Source of the DNA: JAJXWB01 sp046349215
GTDB lineage: Bacteria > Pseudomonadota > Alphaproteobacteria > Rhizobiales > Beijerinckiaceae
Reading direction: 5' to 3'
Assembly (NCBI GenBank): GCA_046349215.1
Contig: JAXMCV010000001.1
Location: 124,001-188,000 of the forward strand
Length of the DNA stretch: 64,000 bases
Positions within the stretch are counted from its first letter, which is position 1. Each line of letters begins with the position of its first letter. The position numbers were made by a program, and so were the translations under genes. The notes under the pieces were generated by a model. The model made no database searches and had not been told where the DNA came from. It saw only the letters and a list, made by a program, of their open reading frames with translations. Positions 33,635-43,096 of the stretch are shown here, one piece after another.

Positions 33635-35392
33635 ATGCGATTTTTCAGACTTGTTTCGGGCTTCTGGAGCGGGCCGACCCGCAACAAGGCCTGGCTTCTT
33701 TCGCTTGCCTTCCTCGCCTGCCTGTTCATGAGCATGGGCCTGCAGGTCGCCGTCACACGCTGGAACAAGTATTTCTTCGACGCGCTGCAATCGAAGGACA
33801 TGCGCGTCATCGAACTCAGCATCGCGGCCGCGCTGGCGCTGGCGCTTGCCACCGCGGTCGTGTCAATCGGCCTCATCCAGTCGCGGATGCGGCTGCAATT
33901 GCGCTGGCGGCGCTGGCTCACCGACAGGCTGGTCGGGCGCTGGCTCGGCGAACGGCGCTTCTACCAGCTGAACATCCTGCGCACGATCGACAACCCCGAG
34001 GCGCGAATCGCCGAGGATGGACGCCTGTCGATCGAACTCTTCGTCGACATCGCCGGCGGCGTGCTCAATACCGTCATCCTGTCCGCCTCGTTCATGATCG
34101 TGTTGTGGTACGTCGGTGGTTCGATCAGCGTCGGCGGCGTGACGATCCCGGGCTATCTCGTCATCGCCGTCGTGGCCTACACGGCGCTGACCTCGCTCGG
34201 CATGTTCCTGCTCGGCCGGCCGCTCGTGCGCGCCGTCGAACACAAGGCGGCCGGCGAAGGCGACCTTCGCTATGCGCTCACGCGCACGCGTGAGAACGCC
34301 GAGACGATCGCGCTGATCGGCGGCGACGAGGACGAACGCGCCAGCGTCATGACCTCGTTCGGCGAACTGGCGCAACGCTGGATCGCGGTCATCGGCCGGC
34401 AGACACGCATGATGTTCCTGTCGAGCGGCAACAACGTGCTCGCCCCGGTCGTGCCGCTGCTGCTTTGCACGCCGAAATTCATCGCCGGCGAAATGTCGCT
34501 CGGCGACCTGATGCAGGCGGCGGCCGCTTTCGGGCAGGTGCAGACGGCGCTCAACTGGCTCGCCGACAACGCCTACAATCTGGCCAACTGGTCGGCTTCG
34601 GCGCGACGCGTCGCAGAACTCGATCGCGCCTTCTCCGATCTCGACGAAGCGAGCGCCGGCGGCGCCGGCACGATCGTGCTGGAGGACAGCCCCGACGGCG
34701 CCTTCCACATTCTGGGCCTCACCATCTCGCAGGCGGGCGGCGCGGCGATGCTGGCGGAATCCGACGCGCATTTCGAACCGGGCGACAAGGTGCTCGTGCA
34801 AGGCGAATCCGGCAGCGGCAAGAGTACGCTGATCCGCGCCATCGCCGGCCTCTGGCCCTGGGGATCCGGAAAGATCCAGCGACCGAACGACGCCTCGATC
34901 GCCTTCCTGCCGCAAAAGCCCTACATGCCGCTCGGCACGCTGCGCAATGCGATCAACTATCCATCGGGCGAAACCGAGCCGCAGACCGGCGAGATCGAAA
35001 GCATCCTCGCCGATTGCGGCCTCGACCATCTCGCGCCACGGCTCGACGAGGAGGACACGTGGGCGAGCGTATTGTCCGGCGGCGAACTGCAACGCGTCGC
35101 CTTCGCGCGCATCCTGCTCAAGAAGCCCGACATCGTCATCATGGACGAAGCGACGTCGGCGCTCGACGAACTCACGCAAAAGCGCATGATGGAACTGATC
35201 GTCGAGAGGCTGACGCAATCGACATTGCTGCACGTCGCGCACCGGCCGGGGCTCGAGAAATACCACAATCGCCAGATCGTGCTGAAACGCGACGAGCGCG
35301 GGCCGGCGGTGATCAGCGACGAGGGATCGCGCGGCGGCATGGGGCGCCTGCTCGGCCGGCTCGCCGGATGGCGCGGCGCGAAGGCGGCGTGA
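33635..35392 (+). CDS. SbmA/YddA-type ABC transporter, fused permease-ATPase
   Basis: 585 residues. N-terminal ABC_membrane_2 domain (about 1-350) with NKYFFDALQSKD and IDNPEARIAED, characteristic of the SbmA/BacA/YddA family; C-terminal ATPase with Walker A GESGSGKSTLI, signature VLSGGELQRVAFARILL and Walker B IVIMDEATSALD. Relatives transport peptide antibiotics or vitamin B12; the direction and substrate here are unknown. Confidence 0.9.
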   Translation: MRFFRLVSGFWSGPTRNKAWLLSLAFLACLFMSMGLQVAVTRWNKYFFDALQSKDMRVIELSIAAALALALATAVVSIGLIQSRMRLQLRWRRWLTDRLVGRWLGERRFYQLNILRTIDNPEARIAEDGRLSIELFVDIAGGVLNTVILSASFMIVLWYVGGSISVGGVTIPGYLVIAVVAYTALTSLGMFLLGRPLVRAVEHKAAGEGDLRYALTRTRENAETIALIGGDEDERASVMTSFGELAQRWIAVIGRQTRMMFLSSGNNVLAPVVPLLLCTPKFIAGEMSLGDLMQAAAAFGQVQTALNWLADNAYNLANWSASARRVAELDRAFSDLDEASAGGAGTIVLEDSPDGAFHILGLTISQAGGAAMLAESDAHFEPGDKVLVQGESGSGKSTLIRAIAGLWPWGSGKIQRPNDASIAFLPQKPYMPLGTLRNAINYPSGETEPQTGEIESILADCGLDHLAPRLDEEDTWASVLSGGELQRVAFARILLKKPDIVIMDEATSALDELTQKRMMELIVERLTQSTLLHVAHRPGLEKYHNRQIVLKRDERGPAVISDEGSRGGMGRLLGRLAGWRGAKAA

Positions 35393-35452
35393 GCGCCGGC
35401 CTGTTCGTGAATGACGCCGGACCCGCTAGTCTGCGGCACGGAGACCAGATTC

Positions 35453-36556
35453 GTGCCGAGATTGCGCTGCATTGGCCTGATGTCCGGCACGTCGATGGAC
35501 GGCGTCGACATCGCCCTGATCGAGACCGACGGCGAAAAGGCCGTCAGCTTCGGCGCGACGGGCTTCACACCCTATGACGATGCCGACCGCGCTCTCTTGC
35601 GCTCGGCTCTTGCCGAGGCTGCGGGTCTCGAAGGTCGCGACTCGCGTCCCGGCGCCGTCGCGAAGGCGGAGGCGATGGTCACAGGGCGCCATGCGGAGGC
35701 CATCGAAACCTTCCTGCGCGACAACGGACTGAAAGCCTCCGATATCGATCTCGTCGGATTTCACGGCCAGACCGTGCTGCACCGGCCGAAGCAGCGCCTG
35801 ACCATCCAGATCGGCGACGGCGCGGCACTGGCGCGACGGCTCGGCATCGCCGTCGTCTACGACTTCCGCTCGGCGGACGTGGCTGCCGGCGGCGAAGGCG
35901 CGCCCATCGTGCCCGTCTTTCATCGTGCGCTCGTCGAGGCCAGCGGCATGCCCGGGCCGCTGGCGCTGCTTAACATCGGCGGCGTCGCCAATGTCACCTA
36001 TGTCGACGACGGGTGCGATCCGGTCGCCTGCGATACGGGCCCAGGCAATGCTTTGCTGGACGACCTGATGCTGGCGCGCGCCGGCCAGCCCATGGACCGG
36101 CACGGACACACGGCGGCGCGCGGCAAGGTCGACGAGGTCGCGCTCGCCGCCCTTCTCGACGATCCCTATTTCGACCTGCCGCCGCCGAAATCTCTCGACC
36201 GCAACGCCTTCTCGGCGAAGGCGGTGGGGCATCTGGCGCTGGAGGACGCAGCCGCCACGCTCACCGCCTTCACCGCCGCCTCGGTCAACCGGCTGTTCGA
36301 TCGCCTGCCAAAGCCGCCGCGCAGCCTGATCGTCTGCGGCGGCGGCGCCCGGAACCCGATCCTGGTCCGCGAACTGGTCAATCGCCTGCCCTGCAAGGTG
36401 ACCACGGCGGACGTCTGCGGCTGGTCGGCGGATTCGATGGAAGCCCAGGCCTTTGCCTATCTCGCGGCCCGTGCGGCGCGCGGCCTGCCGTTCACCTTCC
36501 CGACCACGACCGGCGCGCCCGGACCGATGACTGGCGGAATTATTGCTAAACCGTAA
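35453..36556 (+). CDS. anmK: Anhydro-N-acetylmuramic acid kinase
   Basis: 367 residues from the GTG at 35453 (GGAGA upstream), which puts the family start right before CIGLMSGTSMDGVDIAL; an ATG at 35411 would add 14 residues. Motifs GFHGQTVLH, LLNIGGVANVTYV, CDTGPGNALLDDLM and VCGGGARNP are intact. It phosphorylates and opens anhydroMurNAc from turned-over peptidoglycan, yielding MurNAc-6-phosphate. Downstream murQ is not adjacent. Confidence 0.94.
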   Translation: MPRLRCIGLMSGTSMDGVDIALIETDGEKAVSFGATGFTPYDDADRALLRSALAEAAGLEGRDSRPGAVAKAEAMVTGRHAEAIETFLRDNGLKASDIDLVGFHGQTVLHRPKQRLTIQIGDGAALARRLGIAVVYDFRSADVAAGGEGAPIVPVFHRALVEASGMPGPLALLNIGGVANVTYVDDGCDPVACDTGPGNALLDDLMLARAGQPMDRHGHTAARGKVDEVALAALLDDPYFDLPPPKSLDRNAFSAKAVGHLALEDAAATLTAFTAASVNRLFDRLPKPPRSLIVCGGGARNPILVRELVNRLPCKVTTADVCGWSADSMEAQAFAYLAARAARGLPFTFPTTTGAPGPMTGGIIAKP

Positions 36557-36601
36557 AGATCGAGGCAATATTCAGCCAACAGGGCAGGAAACGACCAAAA
36601 A

Positions 36602-37159
36602 ATGTCGCGTTTTGGATCGACCCGGCGAGACGTGTTCGCCGCCGCCGGAGCGTTGGGGCTGTTCGGCGCCGCCGCCGCTGTCGGCTGGCGGCAGCTCGAC
36701 ATGGGCGAGCGTCTTTTCAACCCGGTCAAGCTCGGCGACTTCAAGCTGCTGCCCGTGAGAGGCGTGACCGACGCGGACGGCGCGCAGGCGCGCGGCTTCG
36801 GCGCCTCCGACCTCAGCGCGGGGCCGAGCGTCGTCATGCTCTTCGCCTCCTGGTGCCCGCCGTGCCGTCGCGAGCACCGGATGATCTCGGAACTGTCGGA
36901 GGGCCAGGGCATTCCGGTCTATGGCGCGCTCTACAAGGACAAGCCCGAAGACGCAGCCGAATTCCTCAAGCGCAAGGGCAATCCCTTCACCGCGGTCGGA
37001 GACGATCCGCGCGGCCTGTTTGCGCGGGCGATGGGCGCGCGCGGCGTGCCGTCGACCCTGCTGGTCCGGCCCGGCCCGCGCATCGCGCTGCGGATCGACG
37101 GACCGCTCGGCGATACGGACGTCGCACAACGGATATTGCCGGCGCTGAAGGCGGGGTAA
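36602..37159 (+). CDS. Thioredoxin-fold thiol:disulfide protein, CcmG/DsbE-like
   Basis: 185 residues. An N-terminal hydrophobic signal/anchor (RRDVFAAAGALGLFGAAAAVG) leads to a periplasmic thioredoxin domain with active site SWCPPCRREH and a cis-Pro loop ARGVPSTLLV. Sequence resembles CcmG/DsbE, which reduces apocytochrome c, but no ccm genes lie nearby, so the partner is open. Confidence 0.88.
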   Translation: MSRFGSTRRDVFAAAGALGLFGAAAAVGWRQLDMGERLFNPVKLGDFKLLPVRGVTDADGAQARGFGASDLSAGPSVVMLFASWCPPCRREHRMISELSEGQGIPVYGALYKDKPEDAAEFLKRKGNPFTAVGDDPRGLFARAMGARGVPSTLLVRPGPRIALRIDGPLGDTDVAQRILPALKAG

Positions 37160-37188
37160 GAAGGATTTCCGAGACGACCGGAGATCCC

Positions 37189-37590
37189 ATGAGCACCGTC
37201 AAGATCCTGCAGGACCATGAACTGCCGCCGGCCTCGGCCGAGGTGTTCGCCGACATCAGGGCCGTCCGCAAGACCGACTTCGTCAACAATTTCTGGCGCA
37301 CGCTCGCCCATGACCCGGCGCTGCTCAAGCGCACCTGGGAAGGCGTGAAGGACGTCATGGCGCCTGGCGCGCTGGACCCGCTCACCAAGGAAATGATCTA
37401 CATCGCCGTGTCCGCCGCGCAATCCTGCGAATATTGCGTCCGCTCGCACACGGCAGCGGCTCGCGCCAAGGGCATGACCGACCAGCAGCTGATGGAACTG
37501 GTCGCGGTCGTCGGCATGGCGGCCGAGACGAACCGCCTCGCCATCGCGCTGCAGACGCCGGTCGACGACGCCTTCCTGCGAAAGGACTGA
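37189..37590 (+). CDS. Carboxymuconolactone decarboxylase/AhpD-family protein
   Basis: 133 residues, starting 29 bp after the CcmG-like gene. The AhpD-type redox motif SAAQSCEYCVRSHTAAARAKG holds the C-x2-C and the His. AhpD-like proteins reduce peroxiredoxin systems through the Cys pair; the family also includes ring-opening decarboxylases. The Cys pair favours the redox role, as does the bcp gene next to it. Confidence 0.88.
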   Translation: MSTVKILQDHELPPASAEVFADIRAVRKTDFVNNFWRTLAHDPALLKRTWEGVKDVMAPGALDPLTKEMIYIAVSAAQSCEYCVRSHTAAARAKGMTDQQLMELVAVVGMAAETNRLAIALQTPVDDAFLRKD

Positions 37591-37592
37591 AA

Positions 37593-38066
37593 TCAGGCCA
37601 GCTTCTTCGCCGCCGCCAGCACTTCGGCGGCATGGCCCGCCACCTTGACCTTCGGCCAGATGGCGCGGATCACGCCCTTGCCATCGATCAGGAACGTGGT
37701 CCGCTCGACGCCCATGTACTTGCGGCCGTACATGCTCTTCTCCTTCCACACGCCGTAGGCCTCCAGAACCTTCTTCTCCTCGTCGGCCAGGAGCGCGATT
37801 TCGAGGCCGTGCTTGGCCTTGAACCTGTCGTGCTTCTTCGCGCCGTCGGGCGAAACGCCGACCACATCGGCGCCGGCCTTTTCGAACTGCTTGCGCAGGC
37901 CGTTGAAATCGATCGCCTCCTGCGTGCAGCCGGACGTGTCGTCCTTGGGGTAGAAGTAGAGGACGAGCTTGCGGCCCTTGTAGTCGGCGAGCTTCGCCCT
38001 GCCGCCGCCGTCGCGGTCCAGATGAAAATCGGGGGCCTTCGAGCCGACCGCGAGATCTGCAGACAT
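37593..38066 (-). CDS. bcp: Thioredoxin-dependent peroxiredoxin (Bcp)
   Basis: 157 residues from the ATG at 38066 with AAGGAAGG upstream. Reduces hydroperoxides. The peroxidatic Cys lies in YPKDDTSGCTQEAIDF; the E. coli resolving Cys five residues later is missing here (Ala), as in many 1-Cys-like Bcp. Ends two bases from the convergent AhpD-like gene. Confidence 0.93.
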   Translation of the reverse strand: MSADLAVGSKAPDFHLDRDGGGRAKLADYKGRKLVLYFYPKDDTSGCTQEAIDFNGLRKQFEKAGADVVGVSPDGAKKHDRFKAKHGLEIALLADEEKKVLEAYGVWKEKSMYGRKYMGVERTTFLIDGKGVIRAIWPKVKVAGHAAEVLAAAKKLA

Positions 38067-38338
38067 CCGCCTTCCTTTCGTCCAATTGCCCAAACAAATG
38101 AGGGCCAAACCACGCGCCGCGGTTCGCCTGCGCTCCCCGGCCGGCTTATATTGTTCCGCGAGTCGCGGGACTTGTCCCGCCCAGAGCAGGATCGCTCTGC
38201 ACCTTTACGACACGACACGGGAGGGAGGATCTGTCGCTCGCCGAATTCACGGCGCTTCTTCGGCGTATCCTCCTGCGGATCGGCGCCGAAGCGTCAGCTG
38301 CCGTAACCTCTCGTGCGATCGTCGGGCCCCTCAAATGG

Positions 38339-41300
38339 GTGGCCGGGCTGTTTGCCGCCGTCGCCCTCATCGGCGGGATCGGCTTCGGCGCCCTGATGTT
38401 CCGGCTCGCCAAGGGGCCGATCGAATTCGACCAGATCGGAGAGCGCGCGGCCGAGGCGCTGACCAAGCGTTTCGACGGCGCTGTGCAATTCACTTTCGGC
38501 GCGACCCGCATTGCGCGCACCGAGCATGGGCCGACCATTACCGTGGACGGGATGAAGGCTGTCGCGGCGGGACGCACCGTCGTCGAATCCCCGCGCGCGG
38601 AACTGTCGCTCGATCCGCTCGCCCTGCTGCGGCTGGACGTGTCGCCGCGACGCCTGCACATCTACGACCTGACGGTCCGGCTGCTGGTGCTGCCTGACGG
38701 CGCGCTGGCGATGACCGCCGGCGGCCCGCACGAGGAGGCGATCACCCTGTCGCCGCCGCCATCGTCCTTTCCGACAAGGCTGCCGCCCGCGCCCGGCGAC
38801 AAGCCGCGGCGATCCATCGTGCTGAAGGAGGCCGCCGCGGCGCTCCGCGCCTTTTTCGATCTCGCCACCAGTCCGAAATCGCCGCTCGCCGCCTTGCAGA
38901 GCGTCGCCGTTCATAACGGCAAGCTGGTCGTCGACGACAAGACGGCTGATCGCACGACCGCCTTCGGCGATGTCGAGATGGCTTTCGACAAGACGCGCCG
39001 CCAGACGACATTCTCGCTGGCCGCCGACGGACCCAACGGCAAGATATCGATTCACGCCAAGGCGCTCGGTACGCCCGACTCGGAACGCCAGCTCGACATC
39101 GAGGCGCGCGACATATCGATGGACGAGATCATCCTCGTCGCCGGCACGCGGCGCCCGGTGATCGACAGCGACGCGTCGCTCTCGTTCAAGATGCGGTTCA
39201 TCCTCGAGGCGACCAACGAATTGCGCGAGGCGAGCGGCCGCGCCGTTTTCAGTCCGGGCTATCTGCGTCTCGAGGATCCCGACCACGAACCGCTGTTCTT
39301 CGACGAGATTTCCGGCGGCTTTCACTGGGATACGGTGAACCAGCGCATCGTCGTCGATCCCGTGCAGTTCTTCGCAGGCGAGACGCAATTCGTGACAGGC
39401 GGCGCGCTCGACCCGCCGACGCGCCCGCAGGACGGCTGGAAGATGACGCTCGGCCTGATCAAGCCGGGCGGCATCGCCGCCGATCGTCCGGGCGAGAAAT
39501 TCCTCGCGATCGAGAAGGCCGACGTCGAGGCCCGAATCTTCATCGACGAGAAGCACATCGCCATTTCGCGCGCCGAGATCGCCGGTCCGCAGATCGCGGT
39601 GGCGGCCGCCGGCGACATCGACTGGGTCACGGGCGCGCACATTAGGCTCGGCGTTTCGGCCGGACGCATGCCGATCCGCTCGCTGTTTCGCGTCTGGCCG
39701 AGCCTCATGGGCGCGCCGGCGCGCAACTGGCTGATCCAGCGCGCGCATGGCGGCATGATCGAAACCGGGACGGCCGCCGTCGACTTCGACAAGGACGCCC
39801 TGCTTTCCATGCGCCACGACAGGCCGCCGCCGGATGAATCCGTCGCTCTGGATTTCAGACTGTCTGGCGGTTCGCTGACGGCCCTCGACGGCATTCCCGA
39901 CGTGACCGGCCTCGACGGTTCGGGCCACGTGACGGGCCGCACCGCCGCTTTCAATGCGACAGCCGGATCGATGGAGACGGCGCCGGGACGCAAGCTCGCC
40001 ATGGCCAGCGGATCGTTCGGACTTCCCTGGAATGACGGACTGCCTGCGACGCCTGCGTTCGTGGAAGCGAAGCTCGGCGGCTCGGTCGAGGCGGTCGCCG
40101 ATCTCCTGTCGCGCGACGCCATCAAGGATTTCGCCAGCCTGCCGCTCGAACCCGGATCGCTCAAGGGACAGGTCGACGGACGCCTGCGCGTCGACTTCAA
40201 GGTCGGACCAGCCGCCACGGGACAGGACGTGAAGATCGGCGTGAACGCCAACGTGTCGAATTTCACCGCCGACCATCTTCTGGGCAAGGAGCGGTTCGAA
40301 GCCGGCACGCTGACGGTCGTCGGCGATCCCGGCGGCATCAAGGCAAACGGGTCGGGCCGGATGTTCGGACTGCCCGCGTCTCTCGACCTGCGCAAGGATG
40401 TCGGCCAGCCCACGATCGTCAATCTGTCGGCTTCAGTCGACGAAGCCGCGCGCGCGCGGTTCGGAATGGGTTCGCCCGCCATCACGGGACCGGCGGGCCT
40501 GAAACTCACCGCGGTTTTCGACCGCGACACCAAGGTCGGGGTCGATCTCGACCTGACGCGCGTCGGCCTCAACAATCCGGTGCCCGGCGTGACGAAGGCG
40601 GCGGGGCGACCGGGCCGCGCCACGTTCAATCTCGTGCAGCGGGACAATGCGATCCGCATCGACGATCTCGTCGCCGATCTCGGCGGGCCGTCTGCGCGCG
40701 GCTCGATCGAGTTATCCGGTCAGGGCGAGTTCATCGCCGCGCGCCTTTCGCAGGCGAAGGTGTCGCCCGGCGACGACATGCGCATCGAGATCGTCAAGAT
40801 GGGAGAAGCGTATCGAACCACGGTGCGCGGCGCATCGCTCGACGCGCGACCGTTCATCAAGAGCGTGACGCAGGGCGGCGACGGCAGGAAAGAGAACGAT
40901 GATTTCGAACTGGACCTCAAGATGCCCGTGCTCAGCGGGTTTCAGAGGCAGTCGATCGTCAACGCCGACATGCGCGTGTCGCGAAAGAACGGAGCGCTGC
41001 GCGCGCTCTCCATGAGCGGCCAGTTCGGACGCGGTCCCTTCTCGGCCGTGCTCGCGCGCGGCGACAACGGGCAACCGCAGGTGAACGTCTCGTCGGCCGA
41101 CGCCGGCGCCCTGCTCGGCTTCACCGATCTCTACGCGCGCATGGAAGGCGGTTCGCTTACAGCCGCCATGCAATTCGGCGACCGCACCGTCACCGGGATG
41201 CTGAACGTCAAGACGTTCTTCCTGCGCGACGAACCCTCGCTGCGCCGCCTCGTGACGGAAGGCAGCGTCCGCGTCGATTCGAACGGCGCTCGCGTCGACC

Positions 41301-41680
41301 CGACGCTCGTGCGTTTCGACCGGCTGTCGGCCGTCTTCTCGCGCACCGGAGGCCTGCTCACGGTGCGCGACGGCGTGATGAACGGACCGAATATCGGCCT
41401 GACCTTCGAAGGCCAGATCGATTCCGACAGGGACGCGCTGGCGCTCAACGGCACGTTCATCCCCGCCTACACCGTGAACAATTTCTTCGCGAAAATCCCC
41501 GTCGTCGGCCTGCTCCTCGGCGGTGGCTGGAACGAAGGATTGTTTGCGATCAACTACCGCATCGCCGGCCGCATGAGCGCGCCGCAGGTGTCGGTCAATC
41601 CGCTGACGGTCGCGCCCGGCTTCCTGCGCAAGATCTTCGGCGCCTTCGACAATGCAACGAGCGCGCCCCCGACGCGGTAG
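38339..41680 (+). CDS. Large AsmA/YhdP-like envelope protein
   Basis: 1113 residues from the only conventional start, a GTG at 38339. A TM helix (GLFAAVALIGGIGFGALMF) at the very N-terminus is followed by a long periplasmic beta-rich region and the AsmA_2/DUF3971-type C-terminus (LLLGGGWNEGLFAINYRIAG). AsmA-like proteins form bridge-like channels for phospholipid transport between membranes. The start is odd: the frame stays open upstream to at least 38180 with a strong GGGAGGGAGG at about 38219-38228 but only a CTG nearby (38231), so translation may begin earlier, adding about 36 residues with basic character before the TM helix. Confidence 0.85.
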   Translation: MAGLFAAVALIGGIGFGALMFRLAKGPIEFDQIGERAAEALTKRFDGAVQFTFGATRIARTEHGPTITVDGMKAVAAGRTVVESPRAELSLDPLALLRLDVSPRRLHIYDLTVRLLVLPDGALAMTAGGPHEEAITLSPPPSSFPTRLPPAPGDKPRRSIVLKEAAAALRAFFDLATSPKSPLAALQSVAVHNGKLVVDDKTADRTTAFGDVEMAFDKTRRQTTFSLAADGPNGKISIHAKALGTPDSERQLDIEARDISMDEIILVAGTRRPVIDSDASLSFKMRFILEATNELREASGRAVFSPGYLRLEDPDHEPLFFDEISGGFHWDTVNQRIVVDPVQFFAGETQFVTGGALDPPTRPQDGWKMTLGLIKPGGIAADRPGEKFLAIEKADVEARIFIDEKHIAISRAEIAGPQIAVAAAGDIDWVTGAHIRLGVSAGRMPIRSLFRVWPSLMGAPARNWLIQRAHGGMIETGTAAVDFDKDALLSMRHDRPPPDESVALDFRLSGGSLTALDGIPDVTGLDGSGHVTGRTAAFNATAGSMETAPGRKLAMASGSFGLPWNDGLPATPAFVEAKLGGSVEAVADLLSRDAIKDFASLPLEPGSLKGQVDGRLRVDFKVGPAATGQDVKIGVNANVSNFTADHLLGKERFEAGTLTVVGDPGGIKANGSGRMFGLPASLDLRKDVGQPTIVNLSASVDEAARARFGMGSPAITGPAGLKLTAVFDRDTKVGVDLDLTRVGLNNPVPGVTKAAGRPGRATFNLVQRDNAIRIDDLVADLGGPSARGSIELSGQGEFIAARLSQAKVSPGDDMRIEIVKMGEAYRTTVRGASLDARPFIKSVTQGGDGRKENDDFELDLKMPVLSGFQRQSIVNADMRVSRKNGALRALSMSGQFGRGPFSAVLARGDNGQPQVNVSSADAGALLGFTDLYARMEGGSLTAAMQFGDRTVTGMLNVKTFFLRDEPSLRRLVTEGSVRVDSNGARVDPTLVRFDRLSAVFSRTGGLLTVRDGVMNGPNIGLTFEGQIDSDRDALALNGTFIPAYTVNNFFAKIPVVGLLLGGGWNEGLFAINYRIAGRMSAPQVSVNPLTVAPGFLRKIFGAFDNATSAPPTR

Positions 41681-41685
41681 CCGGC

Positions 41686-42957
41686 CTAGTTCGCCTTCAG
41701 CAGGACGTGCTTCTTCTTGCCGAGCGAAAGCTTGATCGCGCCGTCGCGCAGGTCGCCTGCATTCAGCACGGCGCGTTCGTCGGTCACGGCGGAATCGTTG
41801 ACGCGCAGTCCGCCGCCCTTCACCTGACGGCGCGCCTCGCCGGTCGAGGCGACGAGCCCCGCCTTGACGAAGGCCGAGAGCACGCCGAGTCCGGCGTCGA
41901 GTTCGCCGGCGGCCAGATCGACCGAGGGCAGCGTGTCGGCGGCGACGCCTTCTTCGAAGGTCTTGCGCGCCGTCTCGGCCGCCTGTTCGGCCGCGGCGCG
42001 GCCATGCACCAGCGCGGTCGCCTCGTTGGCGAGGATCTTCTTCGCCTCGTTGATCTCGGCGCCGCCGAGCGCTTCGAGGCGGCGAACCTCGTCCATCGGC
42101 ATGAATGTGAAAAGCCGAAGGAAGCGCGCGACGTCGGCGTCCTCGGCGTTGCGCCAGAACTGCCAGTAGCCGTAGGGGCTGAGCAGGTCGGGCTCGAGCC
42201 AGACGGCGCCGGCGGCCGTCTTGCCCATCTTGACGCCGGACGATGTCGTCAACAGCGGGGCCGTCAGCGCGAAGAGTTGCGGCGTGCCCATGCGGCGGCC
42301 GAGGTCGATGCCGGTGACGATATTGCCCCACTGGTCTGAACCGCCCATCTGCGCGAGGCAGCCGTAGCGGCGGTTCAGTTCGACGAAATCATAGGCCTGC
42401 AGGCACATGTAGTTGAATTCGATGAACGACAATTCCTGGTCGCGCTCGAGACGAAGCTTCACCGAATCCATCGACATCATGCGGTTGACCGAGAAATGCC
42501 GGCCGACGTCGCGCAGGAATTCGATGTAGTTCAGCTTCGTCAGCCACTCGGCGTTGTCGGCCATCACGGCCTCGGTCTTGCCGTCGCCGAAGGTCAGGAA
42601 GTTCGAGAAGATGCGCTTGATCGCGGCCTTGTTGGCGTCGATCGTTTCGATCGACAGGATCTTTCTGGTCTCGTCCTTGCCCGACGGATCGCCGACACGC
42701 GTCGTGCCGCCGCCCATCAGCGGAATCGGGCGGCCGCCGCCGGTGCGCTGCAGCCAGGCCAGCATCATGATCGACAGGAGGTGGCCGACATGCAGCGAGG
42801 GGGCGGTGCAGTCGTAGCCGATGTAGGAGATCAGTTCGCCAGCCTTCGCCCTGGCGTCGAGCGCCTCGAAATCAGAGCATTGATGCACGTAGCCGCGCTC
42901 GAGAAGCGTGGCGACGAAATCGGACTTCGGACGAAAATCGGACGGGGCGGCTGACAT
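41686..42957 (-). CDS. tyrS: Tyrosyl-tRNA synthetase
   Basis: 423 residues, bacterial TyrS class. Class I motif HVGHLLSIMMLAWLQ (HIGH) and KMGKT in place of KMSKS; tyrosine pocket segment CLQAYDFVELNRRYGC; GGSDQWGNIVTGIDL; and a C-terminal S4 RNA-binding domain (STGEARRQVKGGGLRVND). Convergent with the AsmA-like gene, six bases apart. Confidence 0.97.
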   Translation of the reverse strand: MSAAPSDFRPKSDFVATLLERGYVHQCSDFEALDARAKAGELISYIGYDCTAPSLHVGHLLSIMMLAWLQRTGGGRPIPLMGGGTTRVGDPSGKDETRKILSIETIDANKAAIKRIFSNFLTFGDGKTEAVMADNAEWLTKLNYIEFLRDVGRHFSVNRMMSMDSVKLRLERDQELSFIEFNYMCLQAYDFVELNRRYGCLAQMGGSDQWGNIVTGIDLGRRMGTPQLFALTAPLLTTSSGVKMGKTAAGAVWLEPDLLSPYGYWQFWRNAEDADVARFLRLFTFMPMDEVRRLEALGGAEINEAKKILANEATALVHGRAAAEQAAETARKTFEEGVAADTLPSVDLAAGELDAGLGVLSAFVKAGLVASTGEARRQVKGGGLRVNDSAVTDERAVLNAGDLRDGAIKLSLGKKKHVLLKAN

Positions 42958-43096
42958 GGCTTTGACCTGTTGGAAGGCCCGAACCTTTAGGGGCCAGCCC
43001 GCCCCGAGGCAAGCGGGAGCCGCCTGCCTGTTTCGGAAGCATTAACCTTAATGGTTTCAGATGGCCCCGGGCGTTTCTCCGCCCGGAGCATTGTGC

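Noticed and set aside
38086..38697. Plus-strand ORF overlapping the AsmA-like start
   Set aside because: Different frame from the real gene, no motif, and it ends inside the AsmA-like coding sequence.
43040..43053. Palindrome CATTAACCTTAATG upstream of the M23 gene as a CtrA site
   Set aside because: The TTAA halves are two bases apart rather than seven, so it does not match the CtrA full-site consensus.
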